Source: JAXMCK01 sp046349395
GTDB lineage: Bacteria; Pseudomonadota; Alphaproteobacteria; Geminicoccales; Geminicoccaceae
Assembly: GCA_046349395.1 (NCBI GenBank)
Contig: JAXMCK010000004.1
Coordinates: 124,001-188,000 of the forward strand
Length of the DNA stretch: 64,000 nt
Direction of reading: 5' to 3'
Shown: positions 49,346 through 57,803 of the stretch, piece after piece
Layout: the number at the start of each line of letters is the position of its first letter
Position numbering within the stretch: the stretch's first letter is position 1
Translations under genes and position numbers: made by a program
The notes under the pieces: model-generated
The model's input: only the letters and a program-made list of their open reading frames with translations
Database searches by the model: none
What the model was told of the DNA's origin: nothing

Positions 49346-52033
49346 ATGCAATGGCGGCAGGCTCTTGCGGGCTATCTGCGCCCGCGGGAGGCGGTGGATC
49401 TCTCGCCGCGCGTCGCGGACGAGGTGACCACGACCACCTGCTACATGTGCGCCTGCCGCTGCGGGATCCGCGTCCACCTGAAGGATGGCCGCGTCCGTTT
49501 CATCGACGGGAACTCTGCGCACCCGGTCAACCATGGCGTCGTCTGCGGCAAGGGTGCCGCCGGCCCGATGCAGCAGGCTTCGCCCGCCAAGCTCAAGACA
49601 CCCCTGCTCCGCGTCGGAGAGCGCGGCGAAGGCCGCTTCAAGGAGATCTCCTGGGAGCAGGCCCTGGGCCTCGCCACCGAGTGGCTGGGAGAAGTCCGCG
49701 CGCGCGATCCGAAGAAGCTCGCCTTCTACACCGGTCGCGACCAGAGCCAAGCCCTGACGGGCGCCTGGGCCGCCTCGTTCGGGACGCCCAACTATGCCGC
49801 CCATGGCGGCTTCTGCTCGGTCAACATGGCGGCCGCCGGCCTCTACACCGTGGGTGGCAGCTTCTGGGAGTTCGGCGAGCCCGACTACGAGCGTACCAAG
49901 TACCTCATGCTCTGGGGTGTGGCCGAGGACCACGACAGCAACCCGATCAAGATCGGCCTGTCCAAGCTGAAGGCCCGCGGCGCCAAGATCGTGGTGATCA
50001 ATCCGGTCCGTACCGGCTATGGCGCGCTGGCCGACGAGTGGGTGCCGATCCGCCCCGGGACGGACGGCCTGCTCATCACCGCACTCATCCATGAACTGCT
50101 GCGCACCCGTGCCGTAGATGTCGACTATCTTGATCGAATGACGGATGCGTCCTGGCTCCTGCTCGACGAGCCCGGCAGCCCCGAGCACGGTCTCTACCTC
50201 AGGGACGCGGAGGGCAAGCCTCTGCGCTCGCCCCCTGAAGACGGTCGCCACACCGCTTCCGTGTTCCAGCTTCTGGCGCAGCGCTATCTCGATCCGGCGT
50301 GCTCGCCCGATGCCGTCGCCGAGCGCTGCGGCGTGTTCGCCGACACGATCCGGCGGCTGGCATCCGAGTTGGCGACAGTAGCCTTCGACCAGGCCATCAC
50401 GATCGAGCAGCCCTGGACCGACGTGCACGGCGTGCGCCACGAGCGCTTCGTCGGGCGGCCCGTCGCGATGCACGCCATGCGGGGCATCTCCGCCCACGCC
50501 AACGGCTTCCAGACCTGCCGCGCCCTGCACGTCCTGCAACTGCTGCTGGGCACCGTCGATGTCCCGGGCGGCTGGCGCTACAAGGCCCCCTTCCCCCGTC
50601 CTACGCCGCAGGGTCCTCCGCCGACCGGCCGGCCGGAGCATGTCTGCGCCGGCGAGCCACTTCCCGGTCCGGTGCTCGGCTTCCCAACCGGGCCGGAACA
50701 CCTGCTGGTCGATGGCGAGGGCCGGCCGAGCCGCATCGACAAGGCCTTCAGCTGGGAAGCGCCGCTCGCGATCCACGGGATGCTGCACACCGTGATCGCC
50801 AACGCCCATGCGGGCGATCCCTACCCAATCGACGTCCTGTTCCTGTTCATGGCCAACATGGCTTGGAACTCTGCCATGAGTACCGCCGGCACCCGCCGCA
50901 TGCTGGCCGACAAGGACCCGGCGACCGGCGCCTACCGGATCCCACGCTTCATCTACTGCGACGCCTACCACTCCGAGACGGTCGACTACGCCGACCTCGT
51001 CCTCCCCGACACCACCTATCTCGAGCGCTGGGACTGCATCTCGCTCCTCGACCGCCCGATCGGTCACGCCGACGGCCCCGGCGACGCCGTCCGCCGTCCG
51101 GTGCTGCAGCCCGACCGCGACGTACGCCCCTTCCAGGACGTCCTGATCGACCTCGGCGCCCGCCTGAAGCTACCCGCCTTCACGAAGGGCGACGGCACGC
51201 CCCGCTATCCGGGCCTTTATCCCGATTACATTGTCAATCACGAGCGCCGGCCCGGCATCGGCCTGCTCGCCGGCTGGCGCGGACCCGGCGGTCGCAGCGA
51301 GGGCCGCGGCGACGCCAACCCGGACCAGCTCGACGCCTATCTCGCCCACGACTGCTTCTGGCACCGCGAGTTTCCGCCTGAAGCCCGGTTCATGAAGACG
51401 GTGAACCGCGACTATCTCGAAGCGGCCGTCAATCTCGGCCTGCTGCCCTCGGCCGAGCCGATCCCGATGCATCTCTGGTGCGAGCCGCTGCAACGCTTCC
51501 GCCTCGCCGCCGAGGGGCACGGGCCCGTCCAGCCGCCGGACCACCTGCGCGAGCGCGTCCGCCGTTACTGCGACCCGCTCCCGTCCTGGTATCCGCCGAC
51601 CGGCGACGAGCCCGACTTTCCCCTCCACGCCGTCACGCAGCGGCCGATGCCGATGTACCATTCCTGGGGCTCGCAGAACCGCTGGCTCCGGCAGATCCTG
51701 ACCCGCAACCGCCTGCAGCTGCATCCCGACACCGCCGCCTCGCTCGGCATCGCGGACGACGACCGCGTCCGCGTCGTCAGCGCTTACGGTAGCATTGAGG
51801 CCAATGTGCATCTGACCCGGACCGCCGCCCCGCACACGGTCTGGACCTGGAACGCCATCGGCAAGGGCAAGGGGGCCTGGACGCTGCCCGACGACGCCCC
51901 CGAGATGAGCGCCGGCTTCCTGCTCAACGACCTGATCCCGGATCTCCTCCCCGATGGTCTCGCCAACGCCGACCCGATCACCGGTCAGGGTGCCTGGTAC
52001 GACCTCAAGGTGCGGATCGAGCGCCTCGCATGA
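49346..52033 (+). CDS. soeA: Sulfite dehydrogenase (quinone) molybdopterin subunit
   Basis: An 895-aa DMSO-reductase-family enzyme oxidising sulfite to sulfate on the cytoplasmic side of the membrane. The N-terminal [4Fe-4S] ligands are C32, C35, C39 and C67 in CYMCACRCG and VVCGKG. A Cys at residue 157 in GGFCSVNM is the likely Mo ligand, as in SoeA and PsrA. There is no twin-arginine signal, consistent with a cytoplasmic SoeA. The ATG at 49346 is preceded by GAGGAGGTCGGGG. It is coupled to soeB. A related polysulfide or thiosulfate reductase is the alternative, but the Cys pattern and gene set favour SoeABC. Confidence 0.88.
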   Translation: MQWRQALAGYLRPREAVDLSPRVADEVTTTTCYMCACRCGIRVHLKDGRVRFIDGNSAHPVNHGVVCGKGAAGPMQQASPAKLKTPLLRVGERGEGRFKEISWEQALGLATEWLGEVRARDPKKLAFYTGRDQSQALTGAWAASFGTPNYAAHGGFCSVNMAAAGLYTVGGSFWEFGEPDYERTKYLMLWGVAEDHDSNPIKIGLSKLKARGAKIVVINPVRTGYGALADEWVPIRPGTDGLLITALIHELLRTRAVDVDYLDRMTDASWLLLDEPGSPEHGLYLRDAEGKPLRSPPEDGRHTASVFQLLAQRYLDPACSPDAVAERCGVFADTIRRLASELATVAFDQAITIEQPWTDVHGVRHERFVGRPVAMHAMRGISAHANGFQTCRALHVLQLLLGTVDVPGGWRYKAPFPRPTPQGPPPTGRPEHVCAGEPLPGPVLGFPTGPEHLLVDGEGRPSRIDKAFSWEAPLAIHGMLHTVIANAHAGDPYPIDVLFLFMANMAWNSAMSTAGTRRMLADKDPATGAYRIPRFIYCDAYHSETVDYADLVLPDTTYLERWDCISLLDRPIGHADGPGDAVRRPVLQPDRDVRPFQDVLIDLGARLKLPAFTKGDGTPRYPGLYPDYIVNHERRPGIGLLAGWRGPGGRSEGRGDANPDQLDAYLAHDCFWHREFPPEARFMKTVNRDYLEAAVNLGLLPSAEPIPMHLWCEPLQRFRLAAEGHGPVQPPDHLRERVRRYCDPLPSWYPPTGDEPDFPLHAVTQRPMPMYHSWGSQNRWLRQILTRNRLQLHPDTAASLGIADDDRVRVVSAYGSIEANVHLTRTAAPHTVWTWNAIGKGKGAWTLPDDAPEMSAGFLLNDLIPDLLPDGLANADPITGQGAWYDLKVRIERLA

Positions 52034-52767
52034 CCTCGCTGCCCGATCCGGTGCCCAGCCAGAAGCGCCTGGGGCTCGTCATCGACCTCGACGCCTGCGT
52101 CGGCTGCCACGCCTGTGCGACCGCCTGCAAATCGTGGAACGACCAGGGGCATTCCGGCCCGCTTTCGGACCAGGAGCCCTATGGCGTGCAGCCCAACGGA
52201 GTCTGGTTCAACCGGATCCACAGCTTCGAGGTCGACGACGGCGGCGCCGGCCGGGTCGTCCACTTCCCGCGCTCCTGCCTGCACTGCGCGGAGCCCGCCT
52301 GCGTCACCGTCTGCCCGACCGGGGCCTCTTACAAGCGGTCCGAGGACGGCATCGTCCTGGTGAACGCCGACCTCTGCATCGGCTGCAAGCTCTGCTCCTG
52401 GGCCTGCCCCTACGGTGCCCGCGAGGTCGACGAGACCGAGCGGGTCATGAAGAAGTGCACGCTCTGCATCGACCGTATCTACAATGATCACCTGCCGGAG
52501 CGGGACCGCGTCCCGGCCTGCGTCGCCGTCTGCCCGACGCGCGCACGCTCCTTCGGCGACCTCGGCGACCCCGACAGCAAGGTGTCCAAGCTCGTCGCCG
52601 ACCGCGGCGGCGTCGACCTCATGCCGCAACTCGGCTACCGCCCGACCAACAAGTACCTGCCGCCGCGCAAAGCGGTCGAGGTCACCACAACCTCACTCGA
52701 CGAGGGCCCGCTCGACCTTTCTGGCCACCCCTTCCTGCGCATCATCGACCGGCTCCTCGGCGGCTGA
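52030..52767 (+). CDS. soeB: Sulfite dehydrogenase (quinone) iron-sulfur subunit
   Basis: A 245-aa ferredoxin-type subunit carrying four [4Fe-4S] clusters that pass electrons from SoeA to SoeC. Cys groups: CVGCHACATACK, CLHCAEPACVTVCP, CIGCKLCSWACP and CTLCIDRI with VPACVAVCP. There is no signal peptide. The ATG overlaps the soeA stop (ATGA), and soeC begins 4 bases after its stop. Confidence 0.9.
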   Translation: MTSLPDPVPSQKRLGLVIDLDACVGCHACATACKSWNDQGHSGPLSDQEPYGVQPNGVWFNRIHSFEVDDGGAGRVVHFPRSCLHCAEPACVTVCPTGASYKRSEDGIVLVNADLCIGCKLCSWACPYGAREVDETERVMKKCTLCIDRIYNDHLPERDRVPACVAVCPTRARSFGDLGDPDSKVSKLVADRGGVDLMPQLGYRPTNKYLPPRKAVEVTTTSLDEGPLDLSGHPFLRIIDRLLGG

Positions 52768-52771
52768 CACG

Positions 52772-53686
52772 ATGCATCCCGCCTGGTCGGTCATCCTCTT
52801 CTCGACGCTGTCGGGCGCCGGCTACGGCCTGCTGACTCTTCTGGGTCTGGGCGCCCTGTTCGGCCTGCTTCCACCCGACCGCGGCTTTGCCTTCGCGACC
52901 CTCGGCACCGCCCTTGTCCTCGTCACGGCCGGACTTCTCGCCTCCACCGGCCATCTCGGCCGTCCGGAACGGGCGTGGCGCGCATTCTCCCAGTTCCGCT
53001 CGTCCTGGCTGTCGCGCGAAGGCGTGATGGCCGTCGTCACCTACCCCACCGCCCTCGCTTTCGCGGCCGCATGGCTGGCGGATGTGCCCGTACTTACCGG
53101 TGCTCTAGGCTTGGCCACGTGTTTGGCCGCCGTCCTGACCGTGATCTGCACGGGCATGATCTACGCCTCGCTGCCACCGATCCCGGACTGGCACCAGCCC
53201 TGGACCGTGCCCGCCTATCTGGCCCTGTCGGCCGCGACCGGGTCGCTCCTGCTCGTGGTCCTGGCGTCGCTCTGGGAGTATCCGGTCGCGACGCTGCGCG
53301 AGGTGGCGCTCCTCGCCCTCGCCGCCGCCTTCGCCGTCAAGGAAGCGTCCTGGCGGCACATTCGGAAACGGAAGCCGGTGGCGACGGTGGCGGACGCGAC
53401 CGGCCTCGCCGCCCTCGGCACCGCCAAGCTGTTCGAGGCTCCGCACACCGAGACGACGTGGCTGCTCCGCGAGATGGCCTACAAGGTCGCCCGTAAGCAC
53501 CGCCTGAAACTGCGCGGCATCGTCCGCATCTCGCTGTTCGCCTTGCCGCTGGCTTGCCTCGCTCTCGCACTGCCGCCCGTCCTCGCCCTGATCTCGGCGG
53601 CCGTCGGTGTGCTCGCCGAGCGCTGGCTCTTCTTCGCCGAGGCCCGGCACACGGTGACGCTCTACTACGGCGCCGCCGAGGTATAA
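52772..53686 (+). CDS. soeC: Sulfite dehydrogenase (quinone) membrane anchor, DmsC/NrfD type
   Basis: A 304-aa membrane subunit with eight helices of the DmsC family, which receives electrons from SoeB and reduces quinone. MHPAWSVILFSTLSGAGYGL starts the first helix, and LGRPERAWRAFSQFRSSWLSREGV is the conserved DmsC loop (His-x-Gly-Arg-Pro-x-Arg). An acidic patch and His near the C-terminus (FFAEARHTVTLYYG) complete the family pattern. The ATG at 52772 gives a normal length. Confidence 0.9.
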   Translation: MHPAWSVILFSTLSGAGYGLLTLLGLGALFGLLPPDRGFAFATLGTALVLVTAGLLASTGHLGRPERAWRAFSQFRSSWLSREGVMAVVTYPTALAFAAAWLADVPVLTGALGLATCLAAVLTVICTGMIYASLPPIPDWHQPWTVPAYLALSAATGSLLLVVLASLWEYPVATLREVALLALAAAFAVKEASWRHIRKRKPVATVADATGLAALGTAKLFEAPHTETTWLLREMAYKVARKHRLKLRGIVRISLFALPLACLALALPPVLALISAAVGVLAERWLFFAEARHTVTLYYGAAEV

Positions 53687-53715
53687 GGTCGCCCCTCCAT
53701 CACGGGAGGCAGGCG

Positions 53716-54054
53716 ATGGCGATCTTCATCTTCCAGGGCCGCTACACCAAGGAAGCCATGCGCGGGATGGTCGAGAACCCGGAGGACCGTGCAGAGGCGA
53801 CGGCGCGCATGGTCGAGGCCGGCGGCGGCAAGCTGCTCAGCTACTACGTGACACTCGGCGAGTGGGACTTCATCGTCACCGCCGACCTGCCGGATCAGGC
53901 AACGGCGTCCGCCCTGGCGATGGCCGTCGGTGCCGCCGGCGGCATCGACTCGCACATCATCCCTGCGATGACGACGGCCGAGGCCAAGACGGCCATGGAA
54001 CGCGCCAAGAGCCTGCGCGCCGCATTCGCCACGCCGGGCAAGGTCACCGCCTGA
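53716..54054 (+). CDS. GYD domain-containing protein
   Basis: A 112-aa soluble protein of the GYD family, small ferredoxin-like folds of unknown function. FQGRYTKEAMRGMVENPEDR and YYVTLGEWDFIVTADLPD (with the Gly-x-Tyr/Trp-Asp signature) are the core. The ATG at 53716 follows GGGAGGCAGG. It lies 29 bases after soeC and is probably in the same transcript. It may be a small accessory or dimeric alpha/beta-barrel oxidoreductase; that is inference only. Confidence 0.85.
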   Translation: MAIFIFQGRYTKEAMRGMVENPEDRAEATARMVEAGGGKLLSYYVTLGEWDFIVTADLPDQATASALAMAVGAAGGIDSHIIPAMTTAEAKTAMERAKSLRAAFATPGKVTA

Positions 54055-54060
54055 CAGCGT

Positions 54061-54516
54061 TCAGAGTGGAATGTCGTAGGTAACCCACATGGTCCGCGTC
54101 GCGAGACGATCGTAGACGCCGCGACCGCGGTAGTTGTCATCCGCCGTGATCCAGCGGATCACCGTCCAGCCGCGCTCGCGCCCGATTTCGGCGACGCGTC
54201 CGATCAACGCGTCGGCGATCCGCTTCCCGCGCAGGGACGGATCGACGAAGAGGTCGTCGAGAAATCCGCCCCAGGCCGCCCGCAACGGCCGGGCAAAGGG
54301 CCGGTAGTGCGCGAGCCCGATGGCCTTGCCAGCCGCGTCCTCGGCGACGAGCCCCTTCACCTCTGCGGCCGGATCCATCAGCCAGCCCCAGACCGTGTCG
54401 CGCATCTCCTGGGTTTGCGTGACGCGATAGAACTCGGCATAGCCCGCATAGAGCCGGTTCCAGTCCTCCCGATGGCGCGCGCCGACGGGTACGATCGTCA
54501 CGGCCTGTTCGGTCAT
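54061..54516 (-). CDS. GNAT family N-acetyltransferase
   Basis: A 151-aa acetyltransferase. The acetyl-CoA motif is LFVDPSLRGKRIADALIGRV near residue 90, followed by NYRGRGVYDRLATRT at the C-terminus. The ATG overlaps the stop of the upstream Gfo/Idh/MocA gene (ATGA), so it is the last gene of the inositol-type import operon. An acetyltransferase and a deacetylase at opposite ends of one operon is notable. It is convergent with the GYD gene. Confidence 0.85.
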   Translation of the reverse strand: MTEQAVTIVPVGARHREDWNRLYAGYAEFYRVTQTQEMRDTVWGWLMDPAAEVKGLVAEDAAGKAIGLAHYRPFARPLRAAWGGFLDDLFVDPSLRGKRIADALIGRVAEIGRERGWTVIRWITADDNYRGRGVYDRLATRTMWVTYDIPL

Positions 54517-55685
54517 CAGGGCACCTTCACCCAGCGGCCCGACGCGGCCGACTCGACCATGGCATCGCACACCTCCTCGATGGCCGCACCCTCGGCGAAG
54601 TCGGGATAGGGCTCCACCTCACCAGCGATCGCCGCCATCAGATGCGCGACTTCGGCGACCTTGAGGTCGTTGAAGCCGAGCCCGTGCCCTCCGGCCGGGC
54701 TGAAGCGGCCATAGGGCGGGTGCTCTGGCCCCGTCAGGATGGTGCGGAAACCGTTCGAGCCGCGATCGGCATCGGGCAGGTAGAGGTCGATCTCGTTGAA
54801 CCGCTCCTGCGTGAAGCGGATCGAGCCCTTCGACCCGTAGAGCTCGATGTCGATCCCGTTCCGCCGCCCCCAGGCGAGGCGGCTCGACCCGAAATGGCCG
54901 ACCGCCCCGTTCTTGAAGCGCAGCAGCGCGTGGACGATGTCCTCGTTCTCGACTTCGGCCATCCGCGACCAGTCGACCGCGACCGGGCCGGCCCGTTCTT
55001 CCTTGCTCCCGTCGCCGGCCGGCATCGGGCGCTTCGCGATCACGGTGCGGAACTCGGTCATTACCTCGGTGATCGGTCCGGCGAGGTATCGGGCGAGGCT
55101 CAGCACGTGACTGCCCATGTCGCCCAGTGCCCCGGTCCCCGCCGTCGCCTTGCGGCAGCGCCAGGAGAACGGCACGGCCGGATCGGCCATGTACTCCTCG
55201 TCGAACAGGAAGCGGACGTCGGTCAGCTCGCCCAAGACGCCATCGTCGATCAGCCGCTTGGCGTACTGCATCGCCGGCGAGCGCAGATAATTGTAACCGC
55301 AGAGCGTCACCACGCCGGCACGCGCCGCCGCGTCCGCCATCTCCCGCGCATCGGCGGCGTTAAGCGCCAGCGGCTTTTCGCAATAGACGTGCTTGCCGGC
55401 GGCGATGGCGGCCAGCGCCATCTCCCTGTGCAGCGCATTGGGCGAGGCCACGGCGACGAGCCCGACCGCCGGATCGGTGACGAGCTTGCGCCAGTCGTCC
55501 GTCGCGCGCGCGAAGCCGAACCGCGTCGCCGCCCGCTCGGCGGCAGCGAGACCGATGTCCGCCACCATCTCCGGCCGTGGCCGGACAGGGGGCTCGAACG
55601 TGCCGCCGACTGCCGCATAGGCGAGCCCGTGGCACTCGCCCATGAAGCCCGTCCCGATCAGGCCGACACCGATCTCCCGCCCCAT
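54516..55685 (-). CDS. Gfo/Idh/MocA family oxidoreductase
   Basis: A 389-aa NAD(P)-dependent sugar or inositol dehydrogenase. The Rossmann motif is GLIGTGFMG at residues 7-15, YCEKPLALN near residue 96 is the catalytic EKP block, and GDMGSHVLSLARYLAG supplies the catalytic His/Asp region. Operon position with an inositol-class importer suggests an inositol or inositol-derivative dehydrogenase (IolG/IdhA-like), but the family is broad. The start at ATG 55685 fits the fold; the frame to 55838 is Arg-rich. Confidence 0.9.
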   Translation of the reverse strand: MGREIGVGLIGTGFMGECHGLAYAAVGGTFEPPVRPRPEMVADIGLAAAERAATRFGFARATDDWRKLVTDPAVGLVAVASPNALHREMALAAIAAGKHVYCEKPLALNAADAREMADAAARAGVVTLCGYNYLRSPAMQYAKRLIDDGVLGELTDVRFLFDEEYMADPAVPFSWRCRKATAGTGALGDMGSHVLSLARYLAGPITEVMTEFRTVIAKRPMPAGDGSKEERAGPVAVDWSRMAEVENEDIVHALLRFKNGAVGHFGSSRLAWGRRNGIDIELYGSKGSIRFTQERFNEIDLYLPDADRGSNGFRTILTGPEHPPYGRFSPAGGHGLGFNDLKVAEVAHLMAAIAGEVEPYPDFAEGAAIEEVCDAMVESAASGRWVKVP

Positions 55686-55716
55686 CCGTCCTCCGTGTCC
55701 GGTCCGTCGACCTGCG

Positions 55717-56634
55717 TCAGTGCGTATGCGCCGCCCGGCGGTCCTCCTCGACCTCCTTGGCCAGCACCGCGGCGATGGCGTGCTCGCCGGCGGCCGCAGC
55801 TTCCAGCGGATGGTCCTGGCCCTTGGCCTTCGCCGCATCGGCCCGGCTGAACTCCTCGAGCTCGGAGGAGAGCAGCTCCAGCTCCCTGCCGCCGGCCATC
55901 ATGTTGAGCAGTTGCTCGCGCTGGATCTCGTCGCGGGCGAACGTGCCCATCGTCTTGCCGCGGTTCAGGACAGTGAAGCGGTCGCCGACCGCCCAGGCGT
56001 GATGGACATTGTGAGTGATGAAGATGACACCCAGGTTCTTCGCCTTCGCCTGCGCCACGTAGCGCAGCACGACCGAGGCCTGCTTCACGCCGAGTGCCGA
56101 GGTCGGCTCGTCCAGGATCAGCACCTTCGCACCGAAATAGACCGCCCGCGCGATCGCCACGCACTGCCGCTCGCCGCCCGAGAGCGTGCCCACGGCCTGG
56201 CTCGGGTCGCGCACGTCGATGCCGATCCGGCGCATCTCGTCGCGCGCGATCTCGGACGCCCGGTCGATGTCGAAGCGGCGGAAGGGACCCCAGCCCTTGG
56301 TCGGCTCGCGACCCATGAAGAAGTTCCGGGCCACGCTCATCAGCGGGATCATCGCCAAGTCCTGGTAGACCGTGGCGATCCCCCGATCGAGCGCGTCGCG
56401 CGGGCTGTCGAACTCGACGGGCGTGCCCTCGATCAGGATCTTGCCGGCCGAGGGCTTGTGCACGCCCGAGAGCGTCTTGATCAGGCTCGACTTGCCGGCA
56501 CCGTTGTCGCCGAGCAGGCAGTGCACCTCGCCCGGATAGACCTGCATCGACACGCCGGCCAGCGCGATGACCGAGCCGAAATGCTTCTCGATGTTCTGGA
56601 CGTCGATCAGCGGCGTGCGTCTCACCTCGGCCAT
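55717..56634 (-). CDS. ABC sugar/inositol transporter ATP-binding protein (single ATPase)
   Basis: A 305-aa ABC ATPase with one nucleotide-binding domain, unlike the tandem RbsA/XylG type, resembling FrcA-like proteins. Walker A GDNGAGKSSLIK, signature LSGGERQCVAIARAV, Walker B LILDEPTSALG, switch ITHNVHH. The C-terminal 70 aa is a helical extension rich in Ala/Glu. The ATG shares its A with the permease stop (TGATG). It energises the importer together with 56634-57740 and 57804-58745. Confidence 0.92.
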   Translation of the reverse strand: MAEVRRTPLIDVQNIEKHFGSVIALAGVSMQVYPGEVHCLLGDNGAGKSSLIKTLSGVHKPSAGKILIEGTPVEFDSPRDALDRGIATVYQDLAMIPLMSVARNFFMGREPTKGWGPFRRFDIDRASEIARDEMRRIGIDVRDPSQAVGTLSGGERQCVAIARAVYFGAKVLILDEPTSALGVKQASVVLRYVAQAKAKNLGVIFITHNVHHAWAVGDRFTVLNRGKTMGTFARDEIQREQLLNMMAGGRELELLSSELEEFSRADAAKAKGQDHPLEAAAAGEHAIAAVLAKEVEEDRRAAHTH

Positions 56635-57740
56635 CACCGCGCCTCCGTCACCTTCTTGCGGATGTGATTGTTGAACATCACGGCGATGAGCACCATCGTG
56701 CCCACGAACACCTTGAACCAGTCGGTGTCGACGCCGGTGTAGAAGATACCCATCTGCACCGTGCCGAAGATCAGCGCCCCGAAGGCCGAGCCGATCGCCG
56801 AGCCGTAGCCGCCGGTCAGCAGCGTGCCGCCGATGACCACCGCGATGATCGCCTCGAACTCCTTGAGCAGACCGCGCTGCGTGTCGGCCGAGCCGTAAGT
56901 CATCACCTGGCAGGTAGCGAAGATCGCGGCACAGACGGCGGTGAAGATGAAGAGGATCGTCTTCACCCGCCGGACCGGCACGCCGACATTGCGCGCCGCA
57001 TTGGCGTCACCGCCCGAGGCGAAGATCCAGTTGCCGAACTTCGTCCGCATCAGCAGCCAGGTGGCGGCGGCCGTCAGCACCAGCCACCACACGATCGACA
57101 TCGGCACGCCCGTCACCGACGGCGCGCCGTTCGGCAGCTTGCCGATCCAGCCTGCATCGGCCAGCCAGGCGAACAGCCCGCCAAATGCTTCGCCGCCGAA
57201 CCAGGGTGCCAGCCAGTCCTGCGAAGCCGGCTCCTTCAGGCCCGGGATCTGCGTGCGGCCGGTCATCGCCCGGGTGATGCCGATGGTGAGCCCGCGCAGG
57301 ATGAAGAGGCCGCCCAGCGTGACGATGAACGATGGCAGCCCCGTCGTCACCACGAGGGTGCCGTTGATCCAGCCGACGACCAGAGCGACCGCGAAGGCGA
57401 ACAGGATGCAGGCCCAGATCGGCCAGCCATACTGCACCGCCGGGATCGCGATGCAGACCCCGGCGAAGCCGATCATCGAGCCGACCGAGAGGTCGAACTC
57501 GCCGCCGATCATGAGGAGTGCCGCCGCCACGGCGACGATGCCGAGTTGGGCCGACACTTCGAGAAAGTTGAGGATGCCCTTCGGCGTGAACATCCCCTTG
57601 CTGCTGGCGACGATGAGGAAGAAGGCGAAGACGAGGATCGTGCCGGCGATCGCACCGAGCTCAGGCCGCTGCAGCAGCTTCTTCGTCAGCGAGATCTCGC
57701 GGACGCGCTCGTCCGACCTGGGCTGGGCTATCGTGGCCAC
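56634..57740 (-). CDS. ABC sugar/inositol transporter permease (RbsC/FrcC type)
   Basis: A 368-aa inner-membrane permease with about ten helices. The characteristic block is GEFDLSVGSMIGFAGVCIAIP in the first third, then LVVTTGLPSFIVTLGGLFILRG and SGGDANAARNVGVPVRRVK (the EAA-like coupling loop). The start is GTG at 57740 after GGAGGAGACGAGGTC. A stable hairpin separates it from the binding-protein gene upstream. Confidence 0.92.
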   Translation of the reverse strand: MATIAQPRSDERVREISLTKKLLQRPELGAIAGTILVFAFFLIVASSKGMFTPKGILNFLEVSAQLGIVAVAAALLMIGGEFDLSVGSMIGFAGVCIAIPAVQYGWPIWACILFAFAVALVVGWINGTLVVTTGLPSFIVTLGGLFILRGLTIGITRAMTGRTQIPGLKEPASQDWLAPWFGGEAFGGLFAWLADAGWIGKLPNGAPSVTGVPMSIVWWLVLTAAATWLLMRTKFGNWIFASGGDANAARNVGVPVRRVKTILFIFTAVCAAIFATCQVMTYGSADTQRGLLKEFEAIIAVVIGGTLLTGGYGSAIGSAFGALIFGTVQMGIFYTGVDTDWFKVFVGTMVLIAVMFNNHIRKKVTEAR

Positions 57741-57766
57741 GACCTCGTCTCCTCCCCTCGAGAAGA

Positions 57767-57793
57767 GGCGCCGGACGTCGACGGTCCGGCGCC
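57767..57793 (-). terminator. Intercistronic hairpin between binding protein and permease
   Basis: A perfect 10-bp GC-rich stem (GGCGCCGGAC at 57767-57776, GTCCGGCGCC at 57784-57793) with a 7-base loop lies 10 bases past the binding-protein stop. Such hairpins usually protect the 5' mRNA from 3' exonucleases, raising the level of binding protein above that of the permease. A partial terminator role is also possible. Confidence 0.6.
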
Positions 57794-57803
57794 GTGCCTC
57801 AGG

